Assembly: GCF_002564005.1 (NCBI RefSeq)
Contig: NZ_PDJG01000001.1
Location: 1,922,001-1,986,000 of the forward strand
Direction of reading: 5' to 3'
DNA from: Sanguibacter antarcticus
GTDB lineage: Bacteria > Actinomycetota > Actinomycetes > Actinomycetales > Cellulomonadaceae
Length of the DNA stretch: 64,000 nt
The position numbers were made by a program, and so were the translations under genes. The notes below the pieces were generated by a model. The model had not been told where the DNA came from. It worked only from the letters and a program-made list of their open reading frames with translations, and searched no databases. This document shows positions 1-19,030 of the stretch, piece by piece; the stretch's first letter is position 1, and each line of letters opens with the position of its first letter.

Positions 1-2
1 GG

Positions 3-497
3 CACACGACCACCGACGACGACGGGCCGATCTGCAGGTGCGGCAACCGCGGGTGCCTCGAGACCCAGGCCGGGGCGCACGTGCTCCTCGAGTCCTTGCG
101 CGGCAGCCACGGGGTGCTCACGATGCGCGACATGATCAACCTGGCGATCGAGGGCGACCCCGGCTGCCAGCGCGTCATCGCCGACGCCGGCCACCACATC
201 GGCGCGGCCGTCGCCAACCTCTGCAACCTCCTCAACCCGACCCGGATCATCGTCGGCGGAGAGTTCGCCCGCACCGGCGACATCCTGCTCGACCCGATGC
301 GTGACACGGTAGAGCGCAGCGCCCTCGCCAGCGTCGCCGAGTCGACAGAGATCGTCACCGGGACGCTCGGGGACGACGCAGAGATCCGCGGCGCGATCGC
401 GCACGCGATCGACAAGGCCGGCATCCACGCCGACGTGGGTGCGACCGCGCTGGAGGTCCCGACCTTCAGCTACGAGACGACGAAGGCGGACCGGTGA
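3..497 (+). CDS. ROK family protein (sugar kinase/repressor), C-terminal part
   Basis: The gene enters from the left edge and ends at 497. Its first visible residues contain CRCGNRGCLE, the zinc-binding signature of ROK proteins, followed by the usual NLLNPTRIIVGGEF segment of the C-terminal half. ROK proteins are either sugar kinases or xylose/N-acetylglucosamine-type repressors; the N-terminal helix-turn-helix that would decide this lies outside the window. The stop overlaps the start of the ABC ATPase gene by 4 bp (GTGA), so the two are translationally coupled. A repressor that controls the linked sugar transporter is the likeliest role, by inference from context. Confidence 0.88.
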   Translation, partial: HTTTDDDGPICRCGNRGCLETQAGAHVLLESLRGSHGVLTMRDMINLAIEGDPGCQRVIADAGHHIGAAVANLCNLLNPTRIIVGGEFARTGDILLDPMRDTVERSALASVAESTEIVTGTLGDDAEIRGAIAHAIDKAGIHADVGATALEVPTFSYETTKADR

Positions 498-1300
498 CCG
501 AGACCGACAAGACCACGGCCCCCCTGAAGACCGAGCCACGCCCTGTGCTGTCGCTGCAGAAGATCTCCAAGCGGTTCGGCGCCGTCCACGCCCTCACGGA
601 CGTCGACCTCGATGTCCACGCAGGCGAGGTCGTCGCGATCGTCGGCGACAACGGGGCCGGGAAGTCGACGCTCGTCAAGGTCATGGCCGGAGTGCACCCC
701 CAGGACGGAGGCACCGTCGTCTTCGAGGGCCGCACCGTGACTCTTCCGTCGCCCGGTGCGTCACAGAGCCTCGGGATCGCGACCGTCTACCAAGACCTCG
801 CCCTGTGCGACAACCTCGACATCGTCGGCAACCTGTTCCTCGGCCACGAGGCCCTGAACGGCCCGTTCCTCGCGGACGGGTACATGGAGCAGGAGGCCAT
901 CCGCCTGCTCCGGACGCTCTCCGCCCGGCTCCCCTCGGTGCGGACGCCGGTGTCACAGCTCTCCGGCGGCCAGCGTCAGGCGGTCGCCGTGGCTCGCTCG
1001 CTGCTCGGCAAGCCGAAGGTCGTCATCCTCGACGAGCCGACCGCGTCGCTCGGGGTGTCTCAGGCCGCCGAGGTGCTCAACCTCATCGGGCGGCTCCGCG
1101 AGAGCGGGCACGCCGTGGTCCTCATCAGCCACAACATGGCCGACATCCAAGCGGTCTCCGACCGCATCGCGGTCCTGCGCCTCGGGCGCAACAACGGCAC
1201 GTTCCACACGGCAGACGTGAGCTACGAGGAGATCATCGCGGCCATCACCGGCGCCACCGACGTGGCTCCTCGGCGCCTGGTGCCACCGCACGGCGACTGA
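494..1300 (+). CDS. Sugar ABC transporter ATP-binding protein (single-domain, FrcA-like)
   Basis: A 268-residue ATPase that would power a carbohydrate importer. The Walker A motif GDNGAGKST is at residues 51-59, the signature LSGGQRQ near 155 and Walker B VVILDEPT near 180. Ribose-type importers usually have a fused double ATPase of about 500 residues; the single domain here resembles the fructose/xylose FrcA type. The GTG start overlaps the ROK gene stop. No permease or binding-protein gene follows, so those partners probably lie upstream of the window. The exact sugar cannot be read from the sequence. Confidence 0.9.
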   Translation: MTETDKTTAPLKTEPRPVLSLQKISKRFGAVHALTDVDLDVHAGEVVAIVGDNGAGKSTLVKVMAGVHPQDGGTVVFEGRTVTLPSPGASQSLGIATVYQDLALCDNLDIVGNLFLGHEALNGPFLADGYMEQEAIRLLRTLSARLPSVRTPVSQLSGGQRQAVAVARSLLGKPKVVILDEPTASLGVSQAAEVLNLIGRLRESGHAVVLISHNMADIQAVSDRIAVLRLGRNNGTFHTADVSYEEIIAAITGATDVAPRRLVPPHGD

Positions 1301-1337
1301 ACCGATCGACCCGGCCGGCTGTCCGTGCGAGCGTCGG

Positions 1338-1883
1338 CTAGACGCCGGAGCGTTCCTCGACCGCCGCGCCTGCCTGCTCCTCGTCCGTCTCTTCAGGGTC
1401 GCCGGCGTCGCCGAGGATCCTGCGGAGGTAGGCATAGGTGAGGTCGCCGGCGACCTGGTCGTGCTGGTGCTCGTACCCGGCCTTCTGGTACATCGCGAGG
1501 TTCTGCTTCGAGTCCTTGCCCGTGAAGACCCAGATCTCCGTGGTCTCCTCCGGGAGGTGCGGGAGGACCGCGAACATCATCTGCGTGCCGATGCCCTTTC
1601 CCTGGAGATCGGGAGCGACAGCGAGCCTGCCGAGCGTCGCCTTGTCGTCTTCGATCTCGACACGCACGGACCCGACGAGTCGCGTCCCTGCCCACGCACC
1701 GAGCGTGACGACCCCGTCAGAGGCAAGGTCGGCACGCACCTCCTTGAGCGTCTGGGTCAACGGCGGGATGTTCGGGTCCCCGTAGACCTGTGCTTCGGTG
1801 ACGAACGCCGCACGACGCAACGTGAGGAGCTCACCGGCAGCGTCGTCGGTCACAAGTCCGATGGTGATGTCTAGGGCGCTCAT
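1338..1883 (-). CDS. GNAT family N-acetyltransferase
   Basis: A 181-residue protein with the GNAT acetyl-CoA-binding pattern: LGRLAVAPDLQGKGIGTQMM (motif A with the Q/RxxGxG/A loop) and a later AMYQKAGYEH segment typical of motif B. The acceptor substrate is unknown. The C-terminal 20 residues are acidic (EETDEEQAG). It is convergent with the ABC ATPase gene and divergent from purU, and probably forms its own transcription unit. Confidence 0.85.
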   Translation of the reverse strand: MSALDITIGLVTDDAAGELLTLRRAAFVTEAQVYGDPNIPPLTQTLKEVRADLASDGVVTLGAWAGTRLVGSVRVEIEDDKATLGRLAVAPDLQGKGIGTQMMFAVLPHLPEETTEIWVFTGKDSKQNLAMYQKAGYEHQHDQVAGDLTYAYLRRILGDAGDPEETDEEQAGAAVEERSGV

Positions 1884-1964
1884 GGGTCCATGATCTCAGA
1901 CTTCCGAACGCCTCGGAGTGAGGCGACGGGATGAGGTCCACGGGCACGGCACTAACCTTGTGGG

Positions 1965-2843
<879 letters not shown>

Positions 2844-2876
2844 CGGTGCGTGCCCGCTCGTCCTGACGGGCGTCGG

Positions 2877-9278
<6,402 letters not shown>

Positions 9279-9329
9279 GTCGACTCCCTCGTCGATCACC
9301 GGAGCGTGATGCGAAGACTGTACCCATTT

Positions 9330-9342
9330 CTGCAACTTGCAG
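9330..9342. promoter_or_regulatory. Palindromic CTTGCAG-type operator candidate
   Basis: CTGCAACTTGCAG is a perfect 6+1+6 inverted repeat 52 bp upstream of the amylopullulanase start. CTTGCAG heptamers are known elements of Streptomyces alpha-amylase and maltose promoters, bound by the LacI-type repressor MalR/Reg1. Degenerate copies lie at 9360-9366 and 9424-9430. Function here is inferred from sequence similarity and the target gene. Confidence 0.5.
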
Positions 9343-9505
9343 CAACGAGATGCGGCAATCTTGCACGCGATCGATCCGCAACCGCTCTAGAAAGCGCATT
9401 CCTTCATGAAACGTCACACCACGCTTGCATCAGCGAAGGGCTTATACCCCACTCTGCGGCTAATCACCGCATCGCTGCAACCACGTTGCACCCCAAAACG
9501 TTTAG

Positions 9506-11071
<1,566 letters not shown>

Positions 11072-11087
11072 CCGCACGACCTGCACG

Positions 11088-11129
11088 AGAGAGGGGCGGT
11101 GACGGGCCGACCCGTCACCGCCCCTCTCT
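11088..11129. terminator. 19-bp perfect hairpin terminator
   Basis: Arms 11088-11106 and 11111-11129 are exactly complementary around the loop CCGA. It lies between the convergent xylanase and mdh genes and can serve both. There is no U-tract, as is common in actinobacteria. Confidence 0.85.
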
Positions 11130-11200
11130 GCACGCAGATCCGCATCACCGTGCGCAGCACGATCTCGTCGTACGACCTTCTACACCCTCGAAGAGACGAT

Positions 11201-12205
<1,005 letters not shown>

Positions 12206-12243
12206 TCAGAACACAGACCGGCCAGCAGGCAGGCGCAAGAGAA

Positions 12244-12298
12244 CGAGTGCGTGACCGCTGACCACGACAGACGTCTCAGGTCAACGATCACGCACTCG
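12244..12298. terminator. Inverted repeat downstream of icd, probable terminator
   Basis: CGAGTGCGTGA (12244-12254) and TCACGCACTCG (12288-12298) are perfect 11-bp arms with a 33-nt loop, just after the icd stop and before the mdh ribosome-binding site. A terminator or transcript-stabilising hairpin is likely. The long loop makes an operator possible too. Confidence 0.5.
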
Positions 12299-12314
12299 GC
12301 GGGGAATTGCTACC

Positions 12315-13532
12315 TCAGGCGAGGCGTGCCGCGAGGTTCTCGTCCAGCGCTGCGAGGAACGCCTCGGTGGTGAGCCACTCCTGGTCCTTGCTGATGAGGA
12401 GCGCGAGGTCCTTCGTCATCTTGCCGGACTCGACCGTCGTGATGACGACGTCTTCGAGCGTCTGGGCGAAGGTGATGACCTCAGGCGTGCCGTCGATCTT
12501 TCCACGGTGCATGAGCCCGCGCGTCCACGCGAAGATCGACGCGATCGGGTTCGTCGACGTCGGCTTGCCCTGCTGGTGCTGACGATAGTGACGCGTCACC
12601 GTGCCGTGAGCCGCCTCGGCCTCGACGGTCTGGCCGTCGGGCGTCATGAGGACGCTCGTCATGAGACCGAGCGAGCCGAAACCCTGCGCCACGGTGTCGG
12701 ACTGGACGTCTCCGTCGTAGTTCTTGCAGGCCCAGACGTATCCGCCCTCCCACTTCATGGCCGACGCGACCATGTCGTCGATCAGGCGGTGCTCATAGGT
12801 GAGCCCGGCGGCCGCGAACTGCTCGGCGAACTCCGCGTCGAAGACCTCCTGGAAGAGATCCTTGAACTGGCCGTCGTAGGCCTTGAGGATCGTGTTCTTC
12901 GTCGAGAGGTACACGGGGTAGCTGCGCTGGAGACCGTACGCGAACGAGGCACGAGCGAAGTCGCGGATCGAGTCGTTGAAGTTGTACATGCCCATCGCGA
13001 CGCCGCCGTCGTCACCGTAGGTGACGACCTCGGTCTTGATCTCTTCCGAGCCGTCCGACGGCGTGAACGTCAGCGTCAGCTTTCCAGCACCCGGAACCTT
13101 GAAGTTCGTCGCCTTGTACTGGTCGCCGTGCGCGTGACGGCCGATGATGATCGGCTTGTTCCACCCCGGGACCAGCCGCGGGATGTTGGAGATGATGATG
13201 GGCTCGCGGAAGACGACACCGCCGAGGATGTTGCGGATGGTCCCGTTCGGCGAGACCCACATCTTCTTGAGGCCGAACTCCTCGACGCGAGCCTCGTCCG
13301 GAGTGATCGTCGCGCACTTGACGCCGACGTGGTGCTCCTTGATCGCGTTCGCTGCGTCGATCGTCACCTGGTCGTCCGTGGCGTCACGGTTCTCGATCGA
13401 CAGGTCGAAGTACCGAAGGTCGATGTCGAGGTACGGGTGGATGAGACGATCCTTGATGAACTGCCAGATGATCCGTGTCATCTCGTCGCCGTCGAGCTCG
13501 ACGACCGGCCCTACTACCTTGATCTTGCCCAT
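12315..13532 (-). CDS. icd: NADP-dependent isocitrate dehydrogenase
   Basis: A 405-residue enzyme that oxidises isocitrate to 2-oxoglutarate. It begins [19 protein letters not shown] and contains [13 protein letters not shown], which marks the homodimeric, eukaryote-like NADP subfamily of about 405 residues, not the monomeric 740-residue form of many actinobacteria. The ATG at 13532 is chosen: AGGAG lies 10 nt before it, whereas the GTG three codons upstream sits directly against that AGGAG. A palindrome TCTCGACGTCAAGA lies 56 bp upstream and a near-copy precedes sucC. Confidence 0.95.
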   Translation of the reverse strand: MGKIKVVGPVVELDGDEMTRIIWQFIKDRLIHPYLDIDLRYFDLSIENRDATDDQVTIDAANAIKEHHVGVKCATITPDEARVEEFGLKKMWVSPNGTIRNILGGVVFREPIIISNIPRLVPGWNKPIIIGRHAHGDQYKATNFKVPGAGKLTLTFTPSDGSEEIKTEVVTYGDDGGVAMGMYNFNDSIRDFARASFAYGLQRSYPVYLSTKNTILKAYDGQFKDLFQEVFDAEFAEQFAAAGLTYEHRLIDDMVASAMKWEGGYVWACKNYDGDVQSDTVAQGFGSLGLMTSVLMTPDGQTVEAEAAHGTVTRHYRQHQQGKPTSTNPIASIFAWTRGLMHRGKIDGTPEVITFAQTLEDVVITTVESGKMTKDLALLISKDQEWLTTEAFLAALDENLAARLA

Positions 13533-13587
13533 GCGAGGCACGCTCCTGTATCTCTGGTGATTGCCACCGTCCAGATTACTTGATTTT

Positions 13588-13601
13588 TCTCGACGTCAAG
13601 A
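13588..13601. promoter_or_regulatory. TCTCGACGTCAAGA operator candidate upstream of icd
   Basis: A 14-bp near-palindrome in the icd/aquaporin divergent region. Its counterpart TCTCGACATCGAGA (25986-25999) lies just upstream of sucC, another TCA-cycle gene. Both are close to their start codons, consistent with one repressor controlling both. The regulator is not identified. Confidence 0.5.
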
Positions 13602-13758
13602 GATCTTGCGCTCGATGGTCCGCCTCCTGGGAAGATGACCTGCGTTCATACGCTTCTCAGACTGAGGTGGAACGATGCTCGATGGTGCCGCGCTCTGCGT
13701 GACACCTGACGCACACCGCAGTCCGCCCCACCCGAACCTCACACACGACAGGATCCAC

Positions 13759-15288
13759 ATGTCTCAGGATGCGTCTGCGCAGCAGACCCTCATCGAGGAC
13801 CGTACGGTCTCCGACCGTCGGCTCTCCCCAGCAGACGACCTCGCGCGTCCCAGCACCTTCGCGGTCATCGGCGCAGAGCTTTTCGGCACCTTCCTCCTCG
13901 TCTTCGTCGGCCTCGGCATCACGCTCTACGCCACGTTGAGCGGCGCCGGCGCGATCGGTATCGCGCTCGGCTTCGGTGTTGCGCTCATGGCCGGCATGGC
14001 GTCGGTCGGCCACATCTCTGGCGGACACCTCAACCCGGCCGTCACCCTCGGGTACGCGGTCGCCGGCCGGACCGCCTGGAAGGACGTCCCGGTCTACTGG
14101 ATCGCCCAGATCGTCGGAGCGGTCGCGGCTGCAGCCACCCTCTTCACCACCATCCCCAAGTCCTTCGCCTCCGGCGAGGGCGCTGCCTACAGCAGCCTCA
14201 AGGAGTTCTTCTCCATCACTGCCAACGGATTCGGCGACCACTCGCCGTCGTTGACCGCTGCGAGCGCCGCATTCTTCAAGACGTACATCGACCAGGGCGC
14301 GACCCAGGCTCAGATCGACGAGGCCGTGGCCGCCGGCCAGCTCGTCGTCCCGACGTTCGCGAAGTTCGACGCCGCCGCCGTCGGCATCATCGAGATCGTG
14401 GCCACCGCGCTCTTCGTCGGCGTCATCCTCGCCGTGACGGACAAGCGGTCGCGCGTCCGTTTCACGTCCGTCGTCGTCGGTCTGACGTTCGGCTTCCTGC
14501 TCCTGCTCGCCTACCCCCTCTCGGGTGGATCGCTCAACCCCGCCCGTTCGCTCGCTGCTGCGCTGTTCTCCGACAGCTGGGCGCTCAGCGACGTGTGGAT
14601 CTTCTGGGCCGCGCCGCTCGTCGGCGCCGTCGTGGCCGCGCTGTTCTACCGCGGCTTCACGACGACCGAGCCCGTGGTCGAGTACGTCTACCGTGACGAC
14701 GCCCTCGAGGGCGAAGACGACGACGTGAACGTCGTCACCGAGGTCGAGACCGCCGGGGTGGTCGTCGTCACCGAGGTCGTGACTGCCGACGAGCCGTCCA
14801 CCGAGACGGCCACCACGGAGCCGACGAGCCCGGAGCCTGAGACCACGGAGCCCGTGAGCCCCGAGCCTGAAATCACGGAGCCTGCGGTCACAGAGCCCGC
14901 GAGCACCGAGCCCGCGACCTCCGCTGCCACCTCCGGCGAGCCTGTCCCGAGCAGCGAGGCTGCGACGGAGCCTGCTCCCACGCCCGAGGCTGCTCCCGCA
15001 CCCGAGATGGCTCCGACGTCCGAGACCGCTGCAGCGACGACCCCTGAGGTCGCCCCTGCAGCGACGCCCGAGGCGACGCCGGCTCCGGTGAAGAAGGCCC
15101 CGGCCAAGAAGGCTCCGGCCAAGGCCACCACTCCCCGGAAGGCCCCGGTCAAGAAGGCCACGGCTGCTGCCAAGGCTCCCGCCGCTGACGCGGTGCCTGC
15201 CACCGACGCTGCCCCCGTGACGGAATCCACCGCCACGCCAGGCACCGTCGACAGCGGATCCGACGGTTCGGCCGAGTCCACGAAGTAG
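13759..15288 (+). CDS. MIP family aquaporin/glycerol channel with long Ala-Lys-Pro-Glu-rich tail
   Basis: The first 310 residues or so form a six-helix MIP channel with both Asn-Pro-Ala boxes (SGGHLNPAVT and SGGSLNPARS). About 200 residues follow that are not part of the family: a Glu/Thr/Pro-rich stretch (repeats like TEPTSPEPETTEP) and then lysine-rich KKAPAKKAPAKA and PRKAPVKKATAAAKAP blocks like histone H1 or actinobacterial HU tails. AQP-type channels are normally 230-290 residues. The ATG at 13759 has AGGA 6 nt ahead; an in-frame ATG at 13675 with a good GAGGTGG is an alternative that would add a less protein-like 28 residues. It transports water or small neutral solutes; the tail should be cytoplasmic. 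Confidence 0.88.
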   Translation: MSQDASAQQTLIEDRTVSDRRLSPADDLARPSTFAVIGAELFGTFLLVFVGLGITLYATLSGAGAIGIALGFGVALMAGMASVGHISGGHLNPAVTLGYAVAGRTAWKDVPVYWIAQIVGAVAAAATLFTTIPKSFASGEGAAYSSLKEFFSITANGFGDHSPSLTAASAAFFKTYIDQGATQAQIDEAVAAGQLVVPTFAKFDAAAVGIIEIVATALFVGVILAVTDKRSRVRFTSVVVGLTFGFLLLLAYPLSGGSLNPARSLAAALFSDSWALSDVWIFWAAPLVGAVVAALFYRGFTTTEPVVEYVYRDDALEGEDDDVNVVTEVETAGVVVVTEVVTADEPSTETATTEPTSPEPETTEPVSPEPEITEPAVTEPASTEPATSAATSGEPVPSSEAATEPAPTPEAAPAPEMAPTSETAAATTPEVAPAATPEATPAPVKKAPAKKAPAKATTPRKAPVKKATAAAKAPAADAVPATDAAPVTESTATPGTVDSGSDGSAESTK

Positions 15289-15299
15289 CACGACAGGCC

Positions 15300-15350
15300 G
15301 ATGCCCGGCGTCGTCTGCACCAGCCTGTGGTGCAGACGACGCCGGGCATC
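15300..15350. terminator. 23-bp perfect hairpin terminator
   Basis: Arms 15300-15322 and 15328-15350 pair without mismatch around GCCTG. It sits 12 nt after the aquaporin stop, between convergent genes. Confidence 0.85.
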
Positions 15351-15399
15351 GTCGTACCTGGGCGCTCCCGTGGGCTCGACCGTCGGGCGCCGCGGCAGA

Positions 15400-15864
15400 C
15401 TAGATGTTCGGAGCAGTCTGCGCGAGGACGGCGATCATCAGACCGAGGGCCGCGAACATGAAGACGTCGACGGCGCGGGAGCGGACGGTGATCCCGATCG
15501 GTCCGGGACCAGGGATCACAGCACGCGCGACGCTTCCCCCGACGAGGAGCGCGGCCAGAGCCAGCGCCGACTCGCGCGCACCGAAGACGAGCGCGACGAG
15601 GACCACTCCGACCACGCCGACGCACACGACCCACATCGCGGTCTCGCGGCGCACCACAGGCTTGGGAGCATGCCGGGGAGACTGCGCACTGTCCACCCCG
15701 ACGCCCGTCGGGCGCCAGGCGACCGGGCCGTCAGCGTCCTCTGGTGCCACGCCGGGCTCCTCCGGCTCGTCGACCGGCCCAGGGCTCGGCCGAGCCTGCG
15801 CTGCGCTCTCGCGCAGCCTGCCCAGTCCTTCGTCGTCGACCATCACGCTACCCGTCGCATTCAC
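15400..15864 (-). CDS. DUF3017 family membrane protein
   Basis: A protein of up to 154 residues: about 75 disordered Pro/Glu-rich residues, then three hydrophobic segments (TAMWVVCVGVVGVVLVALVF, ALALAALLVGGSVARA and DVFMFAALGLMIAVLAQ), the pattern of actinobacterial DUF3017 proteins, which usually lie near purH, folD and mdh as here. Function is unknown. The start could be either Met within the first eight residues. Confidence 0.75.
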   Translation of the reverse strand: MNATGSVMVDDEGLGRLRESAAQARPSPGPVDEPEEPGVAPEDADGPVAWRPTGVGVDSAQSPRHAPKPVVRRETAMWVVCVGVVGVVLVALVFGARESALALAALLVGGSVARAVIPGPGPIGITVRSRAVDVFMFAALGLMIAVLAQTAPNI

Positions 15865-15899
15865 ACGCTCTCCACCGCACTGAGACTACCGTTGCCTCC

Positions 15900-17207
15900 A
15901 TGCACCTCACGCCTTCGTCCGTCCCTGACGTGCGTCCGATGCCGTCCTCGATCCTCGTGGTCGGTGCTGGCCTGGCCGGTGCGCAGACCGTCGCTGCGTT
16001 GCGCACGCACGGTTTCAGCGGCAGGTTGACGGTGCTCGGCGACGAAGGCCTCCTCCCCTACGATCGCCCGCCGCTCTCTAAGGCCCTGTTCTCACTGCCC
16101 GAGCCGGCATGGGTCTCCGACGAGCTGGGCGTCGATGTCACGGTCCTGGCGGACGAGGTCGTCCTCGACGACGCAGCGGCCAGTCTCACGGTGGGAGCGC
16201 GCGACGCGACCGTGCGGACCGTCGGCGGGCGGGCGATCACCGCTGACGTGGTCGTCGTGGCCTGCGGTTCTCGCCCTGTTCGGCCGGTGGACTGGAGACC
16301 TGCGCTCTCGCTGCACGACGCGCACGACGCCGAGGTGCTTCGGGAGAGGCTGCGCCCAGGGACCCGTCTCGTGTGCGTCGGTGCTGGCTGGATCGGTGCC
16401 GAGGTGGCCGGCGCTGCCGTCGCGGCCGGCTGTCGCGTGAGCGTGGTGGAAGCGGCTCCGGTGCCGTTGCACCGCCAGCTCGGCGACCGTGTCGGCGCGC
16501 TGCTGACCCCGTGGTTTGCGGCGGCGGGGGTCGACCTCGTGACGTCGAGCGCCGTGACGAGCGTCGGTCCCGAGGGCGTGAACGTCCTCACCGGTGACGG
16601 GAGGGCGCGCCTCGTCGAGGCCGATGTCGTCCTTGCAGCGATCGGGGCCAGACCTGCCACGGACTGGTTGCAGGGTGTCCTGCCGATGGACGCCCGTGGG
16701 GCGATCGAGACCGGCGCCGACGGACGGGTGCTTTCCCATCCCGACGAAGGCGCGGTGGAGCGTGCCCCGGTGTTCGCCGTCGGCGACTGCGCCACGCGTG
16801 AGGACCCTGCGTGGGAGCGGGTGCCGGGCGGCCACTGGTCCGCAGCCCTGCTCGACCCCGACCGGGTGGCACGCAGCGTCCTCGGTGTGCCACCCGTCGG
16901 AGCGACGGCGGCACCGTACGTCTTCTCTCGCCAGCTCGGCCACGACCTCGCCCTGTTCGGGCTGCCGGACCCGGCACGCGACCAGGTCGTCCTGCGGGGT
17001 GGACCCACGACGCAGGACGAGGGCTGGAGCGCCCTCTACGTCGCCCCGTACGGGGCGGTGACCGGGATCCTCGTGGTCGACTCTCCGCGAGAGGTCGGTG
17101 GTGCGCGGCGGCTCATGGCGGACGGACCGGTGACGGTCGACCTCGACCTGGCCGGCGACGCGAGCAGGCCGCTGCGGTCGCTCGTACCTGCCTCGCCTCG
17201 AGCCTGA
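15900..17207 (+). CDS. FAD/NAD(P)-dependent ferredoxin reductase-like oxidoreductase
   Basis: A 435-residue flavoprotein of the ferredoxin/rubredoxin reductase type. The FAD motif ILVVGAGLAGAQTVAALR starts near residue 20, LLPYDRPPLSK follows, a second dinucleotide motif LVCVGAGWIGAEVAGAAV lies near 160, and VFAVGDCATRED is the family's flavin-contacting GD motif. Such enzymes pass electrons from NAD(P)H to a small ferredoxin, often for a P450 or oxygenase; no partner gene is adjacent. The start may instead be the Met 13 codons on (MPSSILVV). It converges on purH. Confidence 0.85.
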   Translation: MHLTPSSVPDVRPMPSSILVVGAGLAGAQTVAALRTHGFSGRLTVLGDEGLLPYDRPPLSKALFSLPEPAWVSDELGVDVTVLADEVVLDDAAASLTVGARDATVRTVGGRAITADVVVVACGSRPVRPVDWRPALSLHDAHDAEVLRERLRPGTRLVCVGAGWIGAEVAGAAVAAGCRVSVVEAAPVPLHRQLGDRVGALLTPWFAAAGVDLVTSSAVTSVGPEGVNVLTGDGRARLVEADVVLAAIGARPATDWLQGVLPMDARGAIETGADGRVLSHPDEGAVERAPVFAVGDCATREDPAWERVPGGHWSAALLDPDRVARSVLGVPPVGATAAPYVFSRQLGHDLALFGLPDPARDQVVLRGGPTTQDEGWSALYVAPYGAVTGILVVDSPREVGGARRLMADGPVTVDLDLAGDASRPLRSLVPASPRA

Positions 17208-17230
17208 GACCGGGTCGCCGCAGCGAGACC

Positions 17231-17258
17231 GGTCCGGTGGGCGGGAGCCCACCGGACC
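17231..17258. terminator. 12-bp hairpin terminator between convergent genes
   Basis: GGTCCGGTGGGC and GCCCACCGGACC pair around the loop GGGA, between the reductase stop (17207) and the purH stop (17283). Confidence 0.75.
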
Positions 17259-17282
17259 GACCTGCTCAGCCTCTCGACCTGC

Positions 17283-18962
17283 TCAGTGCGCGAAGTGGCG
17301 CGTACCGGTGAGGTAGAGCGTGACGCCTGCTGCGTCCGCTGCGGCGACGACCTCGGCGTCGCGCACCGACCCGCCAGGCTGCACGACGGCACGGACGCCC
17401 GCGTCGAGGAGGACCTGGAGCCCGTCGGCGAACGGGAAGAACGCGTCGGACGCCGCGACTGCGCCACGGGCGCGCTCAACGTCTCCCGAGCTCGCCCGCT
17501 CGACCGCGAGCCGGCAGGAGTCGACCCTGTTGACCTGTCCCATGCCGACTCCGACAGACGCGCCGCCAGAGGCGAGGAGGATCGCGTTGGACTTCACCGC
17601 ACGCACGGCACGCCATGCGAACTCGAGGTCCGCGAGCGTCTCCGGGTCGGCGGCCGGGCCTGCCGCGAGCGTCCACGACGAGGGCGCGTCGCCGCCGTCC
17701 GGGCCTGCGGCGTCGACGCGGTCGACCGCTTGGACGAGCAGCCCGCCGCTGATGGCTCGCGTCTCGATCCCGGCGCGGGGCGGCCCGTCCACCTGGAGGA
17801 GGCGGATGTTCTTCTTGGCGGTGAGGATCTCCAGGGCTTCTGGCTCGAAGCCGGGAGCGACGACGACCTCGGTGAACACCGGCGCGATCTGCTCGGCGGC
17901 CGCCCGCGTGACGACGCCGTTGGACGCGATGACGCCGCCGAACGCGGAGAGCGGGTCGCACGCGTGGGCCTTGGCGTGCGCGTCGGCGATGTCGGTGCCG
18001 ACAGCGATCCCGCACGGGTTGGCGTGCTTGATGATCGCGACGGCGGGGCGCGCGTGGTCGTGCGCAGCGCGCCAGGCGGCGTCGGCGTCGACGTAGTTGT
18101 TGTAGCTCATCGCCTTGCCGTGGAGCTGGGTCGCCTGCGCGAGGCCGGGGGCTCCGTCACCGTCGGTGTAGAGGGCCGCGCGCTGGTGGGGGTTCTCTCC
18201 GTAGCGCAGGACGTCGGAGCGGTTCCACGTGGCCCCGATCCAGGCCGGGAAGCCGGAGGCGACGGGTCCGTCAGGTGTGACGACGGCGTCTGTCGGCGAC
18301 ACGACGCTGCTCATCCAGCTCGCGACAGCGACGTCGTACGTCGCGGTGTGGACGAACGCCTCGGCGGCGAGCGCCTTGCGCTGGGCGTAGGTGAACCCGC
18401 CAGACTGCACCGCCTGGACGACCGCGGGGTAGCCGGCCGGGTCGACGACGACGGCCACGCTCGGGTGGTTCTTCGCTGCGGCGCGCACCATGGACGGCCC
18501 GCCGATGTCGATCTGCTCGACGCACTCGTCGGCGCTGGCTCCCGATGCGACCGTCGCGGTGAACGGGTAGAGGTTCACGACGACGAGCTCGAACGGCGCG
18601 ATGTCGAGGTCCGCGAGCTGCTGGAGGTGGTCCTCTTTGCGGGTGTCCGCGAGGATGCCTGCGTGCACGCGGGGATGGAGGGTCTTGACCCGGCCTTCGA
18701 GGCACTCGGGAAACCCGGTGAGCGTCTCGACGCCGACGACGGGGACTCCGGCCGCGGCGATGGTCGCTGCGGTCGATCCGGTCGAGACGATCTCGACGCC
18801 GGCGGCGTGCAGCGCCTGGGCGAGCTCGCTCAGGCCGCTCTTGTCGTAGACGCTGACGAGCGCACGTCGGACGGGGCGCTGCGCGTCGTCAGAGAGCGCC
18901 GGGGCGGCGGCCGTCGGGTGGGCGGACGAGGTGGGTGTGGTCGGGCTGGGTGCTGCAGACAT
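17283..18962 (-). CDS. purH: Bifunctional AICAR formyltransferase/IMP cyclohydrolase
   Basis: This 559-residue enzyme catalyses the last two steps of IMP synthesis. The N-terminal MGS-like cyclohydrolase domain starts at VSVYDKSGL near residue 38, and the formyltransferase domain has [13 protein letters not shown] with the catalytic Lys-His pair and [12 protein letters not shown] near the C-terminus. The first 30 residues are a Ser/Pro/Ala extension. ACAGGAG lies 8 nt before the ATG. The upstream leader carries a ZTP riboswitch. Elsewhere in actinobacteria purH directly follows purN; here a TetR/epimerase pair separates them, leaving the riboswitch transcript as its likely own unit. Confidence 0.97.
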   Translation of the reverse strand: MSAAPSPTTPTSSAHPTAAAPALSDDAQRPVRRALVSVYDKSGLSELAQALHAAGVEIVSTGSTAATIAAAGVPVVGVETLTGFPECLEGRVKTLHPRVHAGILADTRKEDHLQQLADLDIAPFELVVVNLYPFTATVASGASADECVEQIDIGGPSMVRAAAKNHPSVAVVVDPAGYPAVVQAVQSGGFTYAQRKALAAEAFVHTATYDVAVASWMSSVVSPTDAVVTPDGPVASGFPAWIGATWNRSDVLRYGENPHQRAALYTDGDGAPGLAQATQLHGKAMSYNNYVDADAAWRAAHDHARPAVAIIKHANPCGIAVGTDIADAHAKAHACDPLSAFGGVIASNGVVTRAAAEQIAPVFTEVVVAPGFEPEALEILTAKKNIRLLQVDGPPRAGIETRAISGGLLVQAVDRVDAAGPDGGDAPSSWTLAAGPAADPETLADLEFAWRAVRAVKSNAILLASGGASVGVGMGQVNRVDSCRLAVERASSGDVERARGAVAASDAFFPFADGLQVLLDAGVRAVVQPGGSVRDAEVVAAADAAGVTLYLTGTRHFAH

Positions 18963-19030
18963 CTGCGTACTCCTGTCGTGGCGGGTCGATCGTGAGGGGC
19001 GGAGGCCACGGTGGTCTCCGACGGGTCACT

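Noticed and set aside
13657..15291. A 544-codon minus-strand frame across the aquaporin gene
   Set aside because: It is the mirror of the real gene; the Gly/Arg/Leu repeats in it are the complement of the Ala/Lys/Pro/Glu tail.
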